Shown one piece after another: positions 25,179-34,321 of a stretch of 64,000 nucleotides of DNA (position 1 is the first letter of the stretch; every line of letters starts with the position of its first letter). This DNA is from JAOXRU01 sp965247735 (lineage in GTDB: Bacteria > Bacteroidota > Bacteroidia > Flavobacteriales > Flavobacteriaceae): positions 248,001 through 312,000 of the forward strand of contig CBDFHN010000001.1 in assembly GCA_965247735.1 (NCBI GenBank). Reading direction: 5' to 3'. The notes below the pieces were generated by a model, which did not search any database, was not told the DNA's origin, and saw only the letters and a program-made list of their open reading frames with translations. The translations under genes were made by a program, and so were the position numbers.

Positions 25179-27782
25179 TTATACTTTTTGTGTCTTGTAA
25201 TCATTATTCCTAAAAACCAATTTTTGATCAAAAGAATCTATTAGAATTATACTATCAGTTTTAATACTACCTTTTAGTATTTGTTTTGATAGTTGATTCA
25301 CCACTTCTTTTTGCAAAACTCTTTTTATTGGTCTTGCTCCATACTCTGGTTGAAACCCTTTTTCTGCTAAATAATCTAAGGCCTCATCTGTAGCGTCAAT
25401 GGTAATTCCTTGTTTATTCAATAACTTTGTCAACTGTTTTAACTGAATGCCTACAATGTTTCTTATGTCTTTTTTACCCAGCGGACTAAACATAATGATA
25501 TCGTCTATTCTATTAAGGAATTCTGGTCGTACAGTTTGTTTTAAAAGACCCAAAACTTCTGTTTTAGCTCCTGCTAGTGCCGTATCAATGTCTTTTACTG
25601 CGGCTAGCCTATCTGTAATGATATGGCTTCCAATATTAGAAGTCATAATGATAATGGTATTTTTAAAATCAGCAACTCTACCTTTATTATCGGTAAGTCT
25701 ACCTTCATCTAATACTTGTAGTAAAATATTAAATACATCAGGATGTGCTTTTTCAATTTCATCTAATAGTATTACAGAATATGGTTTTCTTCTAACGGCT
25801 TCCGTTAGTTGTCCACCTTCATCATAACCAACATATCCTGGAGGCGCTCCTACAAGTCTACTAACAGCATGGCGTTCTTGATATTCACTCATATCTATTC
25901 TTGTCATTGCATTTTCATCATCAAAGAGGTAGGAGGCAAGTGCTTTTGCTAATTCTGTTTTTCCTACACCTGTAGTTCCTAAAAATAAAAAGGAGCCTAT
26001 TGGTTTTTTTTCGTCCTGTAGTCCAGCTCTACTTCTTCTTACGGCGTCACTTACCGCTACTATGGCTTCTTCTTGTCCAACTACTTTTTTATGAAGTTCT
26101 TCTTCTAAGGAAAGTAGTTTTTCACGCTCGCTTTGCAGCATTTTGGTAACTGGTATGCCTGTCCATTTGGCTACTACTTCAGCAATATCATCAGAAGTTA
26201 CTTCTTCTTTTATGAGAGTATCTCCTGTTTTACTGCTAAATTCATGTTGCAATTGTTCTAAGTTCTCTTGGCTGTCTTTTATTTTTCCATAGCGTAATTC
26301 TGCTACTTTACCATAATCACCATCGCGTTCTGCAATATCGGCAGCTATTTTGTAGTTTTCAATGTCTTGTTTTGTATTTTGAATTTGATCTACTAATGCT
26401 TTTTCGCTTTTCCATTTGGCATTAATTTCATTTCTATCTTCTTTAATATTAGCTAGCTCTGCTCGTAAAATTTTTAATTTATTGTTGTCATTTTCTCGTT
26501 TTAATGCTTCAATTTCAATTTCTAATTGCATTATTCTTCTGTCCAAAACATCAAGTTCTTCTGGTTTTGAGTTGATTTCCATTCGCAGTTTTGAAGCTGC
26601 TTCATCCATAAGGTCAATAGCTTTGTCTGGCAAAAATCTATTGGTAATGTACCGCTGTGATAATGTTACAGCACTAATAATTGCTTCATCTTTGATCCGT
26701 ACTTTATGGTGTGTTTCGTATTTTTCTTTAATACCTCTTAGTATAGAGATGGCACTTTCAGTATCGGGTTCGCCAACCATTACTTTTTGAAACCGACGTT
26801 CTAATGCTTTGTCTTTTTCAAAATACTTTTGATATTCGTCTAGTGTAGTTGCACCAACAGCTCTAAGTTCTCCTCTTGCTAATGCAGGTTTTAAGATGTT
26901 AGCAGCATCCATTGCTCCTTGTCCACCACCAGCGCCAACAAGGGTATGTATTTCATCTATAAATAATACAATGTTTCCGGCACTGGAAGTAACCTCTTTG
27001 ATAACAGATTTTAAACGTTCTTCAAATTCACCTTTGTATTTGGCACCAGCAATAAGTGCTCCCATATCTAATGCAAATATTTGAATATCTTTAAGGTTTT
27101 CAGGAATATCTCCCTGTACTATTCTATGTGCTAATCCTTCTGCGATTGCTGTTTTTCCTGTTCCAGGTTCTCCAACTAATATAGGATTGTTTTTGGTTCG
27201 TCTGGATAAAATCTGAAGTATACGTCTTATTTCTTCATCTCTTCCAATAACGGGATCTAATTTTCCTTCCGCTGCTTTTTTGTTAAGATTGTTTGCATAT
27301 TTTTCTAGAGAGTTATAGGTGTTTTCTGCTCCTGATGATGTTACACGCTCTCCTTTTCGCAATTCTGCTATTGCTGTTTCTAAACCTTGTTTTGTAACAC
27401 CTTGGTCTTTTAGTACTTGTGCTATTTTACTTTTAGAATTATATATGGCGAGTATCAGATGTGAAATTGCGACATAATCATCGTTCATTTTATTCGCAAT
27501 TGTAATTGCTTCGTTTAATGCTTTTCCTGCAATTCTAGAAAGTTGTTGTTCTCCTCCTTCAACCTTAGAAAAGCTACTGATAATACTATCTAATAATTGT
27601 ATTAGCAAACTTTCATTAACAGTTAATTTTTTAAGCAAAAAAGGCAAAACATTATCATCTACTTCTATAATTCCTTTAAAAAGGTGTGCTACTTCTATTT
27701 GAGGATTATTGTTTAGCATGGCTATTTGTTGTGCCTGCTGTACTGCCTCTTGTGATTTGGTGGTATATGTATTAAAATTCAT
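25179..27782 (-). CDS. clpB: ATP-dependent chaperone ClpB
   Basis: Hsp100 disaggregase that works with DnaK to rescue aggregated proteins. From the ATG at 27782 it is 867 residues: Clp_N repeats (1-145), AAA-1 with Walker A GEPGTGKT (204-211), the long coiled-coil middle domain (about 400-525) that distinguishes ClpB from ClpC, AAA-2 with Walker A GTTGVGKT (602-609), and the usual C-terminal cap with G-F-x-P-E-Y-G-A-R-P-[IL]-K-R. The ClpP-binding V-G-F loop seen in ClpC is absent. The frame extends 30 codons further upstream without homology. A pair of palindromes at 27836-27878 lies just upstream and may be its stress operator. Confidence 0.97.
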   Translation of the reverse strand: MNFNTYTTKSQEAVQQAQQIAMLNNNPQIEVAHLFKGIIEVDDNVLPFLLKKLTVNESLLIQLLDSIISSFSKVEGGEQQLSRIAGKALNEAITIANKMNDDYVAISHLILAIYNSKSKIAQVLKDQGVTKQGLETAIAELRKGERVTSSGAENTYNSLEKYANNLNKKAAEGKLDPVIGRDEEIRRILQILSRRTKNNPILVGEPGTGKTAIAEGLAHRIVQGDIPENLKDIQIFALDMGALIAGAKYKGEFEERLKSVIKEVTSSAGNIVLFIDEIHTLVGAGGGQGAMDAANILKPALARGELRAVGATTLDEYQKYFEKDKALERRFQKVMVGEPDTESAISILRGIKEKYETHHKVRIKDEAIISAVTLSQRYITNRFLPDKAIDLMDEAASKLRMEINSKPEELDVLDRRIMQLEIEIEALKRENDNNKLKILRAELANIKEDRNEINAKWKSEKALVDQIQNTKQDIENYKIAADIAERDGDYGKVAELRYGKIKDSQENLEQLQHEFSSKTGDTLIKEEVTSDDIAEVVAKWTGIPVTKMLQSEREKLLSLEEELHKKVVGQEEAIVAVSDAVRRSRAGLQDEKKPIGSFLFLGTTGVGKTELAKALASYLFDDENAMTRIDMSEYQERHAVSRLVGAPPGYVGYDEGGQLTEAVRRKPYSVILLDEIEKAHPDVFNILLQVLDEGRLTDNKGRVADFKNTIIIMTSNIGSHIITDRLAAVKDIDTALAGAKTEVLGLLKQTVRPEFLNRIDDIIMFSPLGKKDIRNIVGIQLKQLTKLLNKQGITIDATDEALDYLAEKGFQPEYGARPIKRVLQKEVVNQLSKQILKGSIKTDSIILIDSFDQKLVFRNNDYKTQKV

Positions 27783-27835
27783 ATGAGTTCTTTTTACAAA
27801 GCAGATTTCAATAGTTGTACCAATGAATTTCACAA

Positions 27836-27878
27836 GACAAAATGTCCTGAAAACACAATAATAGCAAGACATTTTGGC
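27836..27878 (-). promoter_or_regulatory. Paired palindrome upstream of clpB
   Basis: GACAAAATGTC (27836-27846) and GACATTTTGGC (27868-27878) are two near-palindromic copies whose centres are 32 bases apart, about three helical turns. The shared 9-mers CAAAATGTC and GACATTTTG form a perfect inverted repeat. They lie 54-96 bases before the clpB ATG. No such pair was seen before clpC. It does not match CIRCE, so the regulator is unknown. Confidence 0.5.
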
Positions 27879-27956
27879 GGTTTCAAAAAGTTTTGTGACC
27901 TTTGTTGTACTTTAGAAAAGGCAGTTTTTGCTTACTTAAAGAATTAAAAAAAGATT

Positions 27957-28358
27957 ATGGGAGTGTTTGGGAAACTATTTGGAGGAGATTCAACGGCAAA
28001 AGATAAAAAAGAAGAAAAAGAAATCCCATGGGTTCCACTAACTTCAATTGCCCAACTTGATGAGATTGTTTTGTCTTCAAAAGATAAAACTCAAGTAATC
28101 TTTAAGCATTCTACACGATGTGGAATTAGTAGAATGGTATTGAAACAGTTTACTGCTGCTTATGATTTTGATGAAAAAGAATTGAGCCCTTATTATTTAG
28201 ATTTATTGACTTTTAGAGAGGTTTCCAATGCCATAGCAGAAAAATTTCAGATACTACACCAATCCCCACAATTAATAGTAATAAAAGGGGGAACGGCAGT
28301 ATTTCATGATTCTCATGGCGCTATTAATGCTATAGATTTAAAAGAGTTTATCTTATAA
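27957..28358 (+). CDS. ytxJ: YtxJ-family bacillithiol-system monothiol redox protein
   Basis: Small cytoplasmic thioredoxin-fold protein. The active-site motif S-T-R-C-G-I-S-R (Cys about residue 62) has one cysteine, as in monothiol bacilliredoxin BrxC/YtxJ, which removes bacillithiol from mixed disulfides. Downstream the cis-proline region Q-S-P-Q-L-I-V-I-K-G-G and a final H-D-S-H-G-A-I-N fit the family. An N-terminal lysine/glutamate-rich stretch of about 25 residues precedes the fold. Its presence suggests that this organism makes bacillithiol. Divergent from clpB, with 174 bases between. Confidence 0.9.
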   Translation: MGVFGKLFGGDSTAKDKKEEKEIPWVPLTSIAQLDEIVLSSKDKTQVIFKHSTRCGISRMVLKQFTAAYDFDEKELSPYYLDLLTFREVSNAIAEKFQILHQSPQLIVIKGGTAVFHDSHGAINAIDLKEFIL

Positions 28359-28383
28359 AAGCACAAGAGTAGTCAATGTATTA

Positions 28384-29565
28384 TTAAAATTTTTGACTAA
28401 TAATAATATTTTTGATATCATTTTTTAAGGCTTCTCCAGCATCATAAACCATTTGTTCGTTACTTGGAAATGGAACTGGTTTTGCCTTTAAGTATGTTAA
28501 AAACTGATTTTCTATAGCTCTTTTATCTCCTTGATAATTGGCATAAAAATGTTCAAAAACAAATACCGTAGCCAATGGGTAAGAATCTACCTGTTGCTTG
28601 GTGTATGTGTTATAATAGCTAACAAAACCATCTACCTTAACTTCTTTGTGTTGGGTAAACTGGTAGTAATCACATGTGATTTTACTGAATTTATCTACTT
28701 TAATATCATTTCCTAAGCTATCTTTTGCTACATTTCCATTGCTGTCTAGTTGGTATTTCCACCCATCTTTAATCACTTTTTCCTGTACCAACTGCTTTTC
28801 ATTTACATGTTCTGGACTAATACTGATATTTTTGAAAGCAATAGCCATTATATAATCATAGTTAATACTTTGTTGCGGATTGGTGTGGTAAACGGTCCAC
28901 TCATCATTTAATCCATAAGTATTAAAATTTAATAAATCTTCTTCTAGTCGCTTTGGAATTATTTGTTGCGTTTGATTTTGTAAATCTACCTGAATAAAGT
29001 TAATGCCTTTAAAATGCGCTTCTTCAATCTTAGCTTTGGTGTCTTTGTAGTTGTATGTCAATTCATCCAAATATTTAAAATCTTCAAAAGCCTTTCTAAA
29101 GTCGTATTTAGAATTTGCATTTTGCATAAGCAAATTTGCATTTGCATATAAAAACTCAGAGAGTTTGTTTTTACTTTCTATAATTTTGGTGCTATAGTTC
29201 TCTAAAGAGAATTTGGCCATTCTATTTTCCTCATTAACATATAGCGGAAGTAATGGTCTTAACTGATTTTGTATTGCATCCAGTTTTAGATAGCTATTAT
29301 AAATAGTTTCAGCATTTGCTGGATTGTTTTCTTTGTTAAGAAAAGCAATTGTATTTAGTTCTCTTTCGGTATGTCTAGCAAAAGCTTCTTCCAGCATATA
29401 TATGTAAGGCTGGTTTTTTTCTTTTGTCTTATTAGAAGTCAATTTATCCATAGCCTTATACATGGTAGCAATGTAGTTGCCAGAATTTAGCTTTTGTTGG
29501 GTGTTTTTTACACCACTACATGCAGTAATTCCAATCGCTAAAAAAATATAGTATAGTTTTTTCAT
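28384..29565 (-). CDS. Conserved-type lipoprotein of unknown function
   Basis: Lipoprotein signal MKKLYYIFLAIGITACSG, with the lipobox cysteine at about residue 16. The mature 375 residues are mostly helical in the first half (many K/E/N, L spacing compatible with TPR-like helices around 40-180) and beta-rich in the second half (Y-D-Y-I-M-A-I-A-F-K-N-I, K-V-D-G-F-V-S-Y-Y). I do not recognise a named family and see no catalytic motif. Convergent with ytxJ, 25 bases apart; no terminator visible between. Likely anchored in the periplasm or outer membrane. Confidence 0.85.
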   Translation of the reverse strand: MKKLYYIFLAIGITACSGVKNTQQKLNSGNYIATMYKAMDKLTSNKTKEKNQPYIYMLEEAFARHTERELNTIAFLNKENNPANAETIYNSYLKLDAIQNQLRPLLPLYVNEENRMAKFSLENYSTKIIESKNKLSEFLYANANLLMQNANSKYDFRKAFEDFKYLDELTYNYKDTKAKIEEAHFKGINFIQVDLQNQTQQIIPKRLEEDLLNFNTYGLNDEWTVYHTNPQQSINYDYIMAIAFKNISISPEHVNEKQLVQEKVIKDGWKYQLDSNGNVAKDSLGNDIKVDKFSKITCDYYQFTQHKEVKVDGFVSYYNTYTKQQVDSYPLATVFVFEHFYANYQGDKRAIENQFLTYLKAKPVPFPSNEQMVYDAGEALKNDIKNIIISQKF

Positions 29566-29670
29566 TTTATATATGATTGTTGTTTTACAGGTGTTGAATG
29601 TTAGTTAATACGGAAACAAATAACATGCAATTTTATAAAACTAGGTTAATACTATTATTATAATCTAAAA

Positions 29671-29715
29671 AAGGTATCCTATGCAATGGCTATGCCAAAG
29701 ACAAAAGGATACCTT
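29671..29715 (-). terminator. Terminator after fahA
   Basis: Perfect 10-bp stem AAGGTATCCT (29671-29680) / AGGATACCTT (29706-29715). Read on the minus strand it is followed by six Ts, 50 bases after the fahA stop. Confidence 0.75.
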
Positions 29716-29764
29716 AATAACAATTATTTTTTAATAATAGTATTACTTTTTTAAAAGTAGTTTA

Positions 29765-31054
29765 CTATTTTTTCTTTGCATCAAAAACAGGAAGCAATTT
29801 TGTTGATACTTCTCCAAAACCAATTCTTATAGTATCATTTTTGCAATATCCTTTCATGATAACGGTATCATTATCATTAATAAACTTACGTTCAGAACCA
29901 TCGTTAAGCTGTACTGGATTTTTACCAGCCCAGGTAAGCTCAATCATAGATCCATAAGAATCTGATGTTGCTCCAGAAAGTGTTCCACTTCCCATCATAT
30001 CTCCAGAATTTACAGGACACCCATTAATAGTGTGGTGAGCCAATTGCTGTGCCATATTCCAATACATATATTTGAAGTTTGATTTAGAAACTGTAGTTGC
30101 TTCTTTACCTTCTGGTTGGATAGCAACTTCTAAATTAATATCAAAACTCTTATCACCCTTATATTGCAAGTATTCTAATTGCTCTTTTTCTGGTTTTGGT
30201 GTAGCTACTCTAAAAGGTTCTAAAGCGTCTAAAGTTACAATCCATGGAGAGATAGAAGAAGCAAAGTTTTTAGATAAGAAAGGTCCTAGTGGTACGTATT
30301 CCCATTTTTGTATGTCTCTGGCGCTCCAATCGTTAAAAACAACAAGACCAAAGATATAATCTTCCGCTTCACCAACAGGAACAGGTTCTCCAATATGATT
30401 AGCATCAGTAGTTATAAATGCCATTTCTAATTCGAAATCTACACGTTGTGAAGGACCAAATACTGGTGTATCAGCACCTAAAGGCAATGTTTGCCCTTGA
30501 GGCCTATGCACCGGAATTCCAGAAGGAATTATAGAAGAACTTCTTCCATGGTAGGCAACAGGAATATGTAACCAGTTTGGCATTAACGCATTTTTAGGGT
30601 CTCTAAACATGGTACCAATATTGGTTGCATGCTCTTTACTTGAGTAAAAATCGGTGTAATCGCCAATCTGAACAGGAAGTTGCATTTCTACTTCTTCCAT
30701 TTTAAAAAGAATTCGGTCTCTATGCGTGCTATTGTCTTTTAATTTAGAATTGTTAATATCAAAAATATCTCCAATTCTATTTCTTACCAGTCTCCATGTT
30801 TTTTTTCCGTCTGAAATAAAATCATTTAAACTGTCTTGTAAAAATATATCGTCTGTTAATGGAATACCTTCAAAATAACCCAATTGGTGTAGTGCTCCTA
30901 AATCAATAGCAAAGTCACCAATTCGTGTTCCAATAGTAATAACATCGTCTGGTGTTAAGAAAACACCAAAAGGGATATTTTGTATTGGAAAGTCTGAATT
31001 TTCTGCAACTTCTATCCAAGATTTTCTACTTGGATCGTTTGTAATTAATGGCAT
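29765..31054 (-). CDS. fahA: Fumarylacetoacetase
   Basis: Last step of tyrosine/homogentisate degradation: fumarylacetoacetate to fumarate plus acetoacetate. 429 residues. N-terminal SH3-like domain (about 15-115), then the FAH domain with the metal/substrate signatures Y-T-D-F-Y-S-S, H-A-T-N-I-G, P-x-x-Y-H-G-R-S-S, D-x-E-L-E-M-A-F (metal-binding acidic residues), N-D-W-S-A-R-D-I-Q and G-S-G-T-L-S-G. Divergent from glyA with 110 bases between. A perfect -7 box TATCTTTG (minus strand, 31090-31097) lies 36 bases upstream, without a clear -33 TTG. Confidence 0.96.
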   Translation of the reverse strand: MPLITNDPSRKSWIEVAENSDFPIQNIPFGVFLTPDDVITIGTRIGDFAIDLGALHQLGYFEGIPLTDDIFLQDSLNDFISDGKKTWRLVRNRIGDIFDINNSKLKDNSTHRDRILFKMEEVEMQLPVQIGDYTDFYSSKEHATNIGTMFRDPKNALMPNWLHIPVAYHGRSSSIIPSGIPVHRPQGQTLPLGADTPVFGPSQRVDFELEMAFITTDANHIGEPVPVGEAEDYIFGLVVFNDWSARDIQKWEYVPLGPFLSKNFASSISPWIVTLDALEPFRVATPKPEKEQLEYLQYKGDKSFDINLEVAIQPEGKEATTVSKSNFKYMYWNMAQQLAHHTINGCPVNSGDMMGSGTLSGATSDSYGSMIELTWAGKNPVQLNDGSERKFINDNDTVIMKGYCKNDTIRIGFGEVSTKLLPVFDAKKK

Positions 31055-31106
31055 ATAAAAGTTGTTAACGTTTGTTTAAAAATTTTTATCAAAGATATCG
31101 TTTTTA

Positions 31107-31138
31107 TTGTTATTTAAATTAGTTAATTGTTACTTTTG
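31107..31138 (+). promoter_or_regulatory. Putative glyA promoter
   Basis: TTG at 31107-31109, 21-base spacer and a perfect TACTTTTG box at 31131-31138, 26 bases before the glyA ATG. This is the Bacteroidota housekeeping promoter form. Confidence 0.6.
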
Positions 31139-31164
31139 GTTCGTAAAATTAATATACTATACTT

Positions 31165-32439
31165 ATGCAAAGAGATAAGCAAATTTTTGATCTGATTGTG
31201 GAAGAAAAAGAACGCCAAGTTAATGGTGTTGAGTTAATAGCTTCAGAAAATTTTGTTAGTGATCAAGTAATGGAAGCAGCAGGATCTGTGTTAACAAACA
31301 AATATGCTGAAGGTTATCCTGGAAAAAGATATTATGGAGGCTGCGAAGTTGTTGATGTTGTTGAAAGCATTGCCATAGATAGAGCCAAGGCATTGTTTGG
31401 AGCAGCTTATGTAAATGTGCAACCACATAGTGGGTCTCAAGCCAATACCGCTGTTTATCATGCCTGTATTAAACCAGGTGATAAAATATTAGGTTTTGAT
31501 CTTTCTCACGGAGGACATTTAACTCATGGTTCGCCAGTAAATTTTTCTGGAAAATTATACAACCCTAGTTTTTATGGTGTTGAAGAAGCAACTGGTGTTT
31601 TAAACTATGATAAGATTGCTGATAAAGCAGCGCAAGAAAAGCCAAAAATGATTATTGCTGGTGCATCTTCGTATTCTAGAGATATAGATTTTGAAAAATT
31701 TAGAGAAATTGCGGATAATGTTGGAGCTATTCTATTGGCAGATATTTCTCATCCAGCCGGTTTTATTGCTAAAGGAATATTAAATGATCCATTACCACAT
31801 TGTCATATTGTAACCACTACTACTCACAAAACATTAAGAGGACCTAGAGGTGGAATGATAATGATGGGGCAAAATTTTGAAAACCCATTCGGAATTACTT
31901 TAAAAAGCGGAGCGCTTAGAAAAATGTCTGGATTATTAGACAGCGCAGTTTTCCCTGGTAATCAAGGTGGACCGTTAGAGCATATTATTGCTGCAAAGGC
32001 AATAGCTTTTGGGGAAGCATTAACCGATGATTTTTTAACCTATATTTTACAAGTTCAAAAAAATGCAAGAGCAATGGCTGCTGCATTTATTGAAAAAGGA
32101 TATAATATTATTTCTGGAGGTACAGATAATCATATGATGCTTATAGATTTAAGAAACAAAGATGTTTCTGGTAAACAAGCAGAAGAAGCCTTAGTAAAAG
32201 CAGAAATTACAGTAAACAAAAACATGGTTCCTTTTGATGATAAAAGTCCATTTGTAACAAGCGGAATTCGTATTGGAACTTCAGCTGCTACTACCAGAGG
32301 ACTTAAGGAAGCAGATATGTTAACTTTAGTGGACTTGGTAGACGAAGTTATTTCTAATATTGATAATGAGGTTATCTTAGAAGGTGTTGCAGATAAAGTA
32401 AACGACTTGATGGCTGAAAGACCATTATTTGCTTACTAA
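31165..32439 (+). CDS. glyA: Serine hydroxymethyltransferase
   Basis: PLP enzyme that interconverts serine and glycine with tetrahydrofolate, the main source of one-carbon units. The PLP lysine is K222 in T-T-T-T-H-K-T-L-R-G-P-R-G-G; N-x-x-x-A-S-E-N and Y-A-E-G-Y-P-G-K-R-Y-Y-G-G are the other signatures. 424 residues, full length. ATG start behind a clear promoter. Followed by a good terminator at 32471-32505, so it is a single-gene unit. PurR-type or glycine riboswitch control was looked for and not seen. Confidence 0.98.
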   Translation: MQRDKQIFDLIVEEKERQVNGVELIASENFVSDQVMEAAGSVLTNKYAEGYPGKRYYGGCEVVDVVESIAIDRAKALFGAAYVNVQPHSGSQANTAVYHACIKPGDKILGFDLSHGGHLTHGSPVNFSGKLYNPSFYGVEEATGVLNYDKIADKAAQEKPKMIIAGASSYSRDIDFEKFREIADNVGAILLADISHPAGFIAKGILNDPLPHCHIVTTTTHKTLRGPRGGMIMMGQNFENPFGITLKSGALRKMSGLLDSAVFPGNQGGPLEHIIAAKAIAFGEALTDDFLTYILQVQKNARAMAAAFIEKGYNIISGGTDNHMMLIDLRNKDVSGKQAEEALVKAEITVNKNMVPFDDKSPFVTSGIRIGTSAATTRGLKEADMLTLVDLVDEVISNIDNEVILEGVADKVNDLMAERPLFAY

Positions 32440-32470
32440 TAACAGTACCATTTTTATATAAAAATTTAAA

Positions 32471-32505
32471 AGCAGCTATATATACAAGTATATAGTTGCT
32501 TTTTT
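32471..32505 (+). terminator. glyA terminator
   Basis: Stem AGCAGCTATATA / TATATAGTTGCT (one G-U pair) with a short loop, followed by six Ts. Confidence 0.8.
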
Positions 32506-32555
32506 ATATAATTAAAAATGTTAGTATTTGTGAATTAAACTCCTTGAAAGAGCTA

Positions 32556-33227
32556 TTAGTAAGCAGAAATAATTCCTACTTTCAGATCTTTTGCCTCAAA
32601 ATCAAAGACTAAGGAATCAGTAGTAGATTCATAAAAAAGTCCCCAATATTTATAGTACTCGTCTTCTTTAACCCTATTGCTAATATTAAAGGTGTTTAAA
32701 AGAGTATCTAGTTTACCAGTATCTTCTTCTTCAATAGGTTTTTCATTATAGATTGGAATGTAAATTTCAAAAGGAACTTCGGTATGCTTGTATTTAAGCG
32801 TTTTAAAGTTTTCAGAAATAGAATCTAAGATGTTTTCTAGTTGATTGTAAATACTATTATTACTTACCTTATATAAGATTAATGTACAATCATTAAAACA
32901 TATAATAAGTTCTTCTATATCAACTTTTCTATTTGCCATCTTAAAAGAGCGGTATGCTCTTATAAAGGGTTGAATAAGATGACTTATTTTAGTAATACTT
33001 TCTGTAGAAGAAAACTCAAGGGCTTCGTTTAATGTTTTATCAATGAGAATCTCAATTGCTAATTCATTATCCTTTTTGCCTTCATAATCGGATCTCCTTT
33101 TTATTACCGAAGAATAGTTTTTTTCTAAAGTTTGCTTAAATTCACTTAAACCCTGAAAAAAATCGAATGAGTTATCATATTCTTTTTCTGAATAATATGA
33201 TATTTTAATGGCTGATTCTTTAATCAT
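32556..33227 (-). CDS. Hypothetical protein (223 aa)
   Basis: I do not recognise it. There is no signal peptide or membrane segment, so it is probably cytoplasmic. It is acidic and helix-rich up to about residue 130 (E-A-L-E-F-S-S-T-E-S-I-T-K-I-S-H-L-I-Q-P), then has a strand-rich C-terminal region with F-E-I-Y-I-P-I-Y-N and an acidic loop E-E-E-D-T-G. It lies downstream of the NarL-like response regulator in the same orientation, with 177 bases and a 15-bp palindrome between them, so it may belong to the signalling cluster. The ATG at 33227 is followed by a lysine/isoleucine-rich start typical of this genome. Confidence 0.75.
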   Translation of the reverse strand: MIKESAIKISYYSEKEYDNSFDFFQGLSEFKQTLEKNYSSVIKRRSDYEGKKDNELAIEILIDKTLNEALEFSSTESITKISHLIQPFIRAYRSFKMANRKVDIEELIICFNDCTLILYKVSNNSIYNQLENILDSISENFKTLKYKHTEVPFEIYIPIYNEKPIEEEDTGKLDTLLNTFNISNRVKEDEYYKYWGLFYESTTDSLVFDFEAKDLKVGIISAY

Positions 33228-33301
33228 AATATGTAAGGTTAATTTTACTTAAAATTGCGATTAATAAACAAGTCATTAATCAAGAGTGGTTTATGCTCTG
33301 C

Positions 33302-33340
33302 ATAAATTTATAAATAAGAAATGAATATTTATAAATTTAT
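33302..33340. repeat. Perfect 15-bp AT palindrome
   Basis: ATAAATTTATAAATA (33302-33316) and its exact reverse complement (33326-33340) with a 9-base loop. It lies between the response regulator stop and the start of the hypothetical gene, 75 bases before the latter's ATG. It could be an operator or a weak AT-only transcript end. Confidence 0.5.
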
Positions 33341-33404
33341 TCCTTAAAATTTTAACGGGAAAACCCTTAAATATGAAAATTATCGTGAAATTGATGTCTT
33401 TTTA

Positions 33405-34076
33405 CTAAATAAACCCTTTAATTTTCGCTTTTTCAATTAGCGCTCGGTCATCTTCATCAGAAACTTTAAATAGTTTTTTAAGCTGTCTCTTTCTTCTTTC
33501 AACAGATCCTATAGAGACAGTTACAAAGTTTGGAATGTCTTTTACCTTTGTTCCAATAGATATTTGATACAGTATTTTTCTATCTATACCATCTAATATA
33601 ATATCGTTTGTAATCTGTTGACGTAATAATTTTGCAATTGTAGTACTATAATAAGGTGGCTTTTTTAATACTTGTTCAAATGCATTTACAAATTCTTGAG
33701 AAGTAACATCTGTTTTAATTAAAAATCCATCAGGATCAACATTTTTTAAAATATTATTTAATCTAAAATTATCATTAAACATTGTTAAAATAACAACCTT
33801 AGATTTTGGTAACATTTTTTTGGCTTCAATACCCAATTCTTCACCAGATAAAATTTGTCCATCAGCGGAAGGAGGAAGCTTAATATCTAAAAACATAATG
33901 TCATATGGAATACCTTCTACTGCATCCATCATTTTTGAGATTGCAGTATCACATGTATTTGCGGTATGAATAATTAAATCTCCATCATCATAATGCGAAT
34001 TTAATAATGCATTTTTATAACCTTCTACAATCATTGGATGATCGTCAACGATTAAAATTTTTATTCTTTTTCCCAT
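33405..34076 (-). CDS. NarL/LuxR-like response regulator
   Basis: Receiver domain with the acidic pair D11-D12 in I-V-D-D-H-P, phospho-acceptor D64 in M-F-L-D-I-K-L-P, the T/S switch in V-I-L-T-M-F and the lysine in F-L-I-K-T-D. The C-terminal 65 residues form a helix-turn-helix of the LuxR-like fold (I-S-I-G-T-K-V-K-D-I-P-N-F-V-T-V-S-I-G-S-V-E-R-R-K-R). The partners should be the two HisKA_3 histidine kinases encoded next to it. The ATG at 34076 gives M-G-K-R-I-K-I-L-I-V-D-D and is preferred to the GTG seven codons upstream. Targets unknown. Confidence 0.93.
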   Translation of the reverse strand: MGKRIKILIVDDHPMIVEGYKNALLNSHYDDGDLIIHTANTCDTAISKMMDAVEGIPYDIMFLDIKLPPSADGQILSGEELGIEAKKMLPKSKVVILTMFNDNFRLNNILKNVDPDGFLIKTDVTSQEFVNAFEQVLKKPPYYSTTIAKLLRQQITNDIILDGIDRKILYQISIGTKVKDIPNFVTVSIGSVERRKRQLKKLFKVSDEDDRALIEKAKIKGFI

Positions 34077-34321
34077 GGTTTTATGCGCATCAAACACTAG
34101 CGTTGACTTTACTTCTTTTAATGTTAGTAATTATTGCGTTATCTATCAGGTAATGAGTTGTTTGCGTGATAGGTTGGTCTGGAAATAATACAATAAAAAC
34201 TATAATTTTTTAATTACGAGGTTAATATACGATTCTTTTTTATTAAAATCTATAGCTTTACTTGACGAATCGTTATATTTATATGCTATAGTGTTTTTAC
34301 CATCATATTACTAAGGTATTG

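Noticed and set aside
24974..25231. 85-codon minus-strand ORF after clpB
   Set aside because: It overlaps the end of clpB, runs into the (CTAA)n array and has no coding character.
27783..27956. CIRCE element for HrcA upstream of clpB
   Set aside because: The palindrome does not match TTAGCACTC-N9-GAGTGCTAA at either arm.
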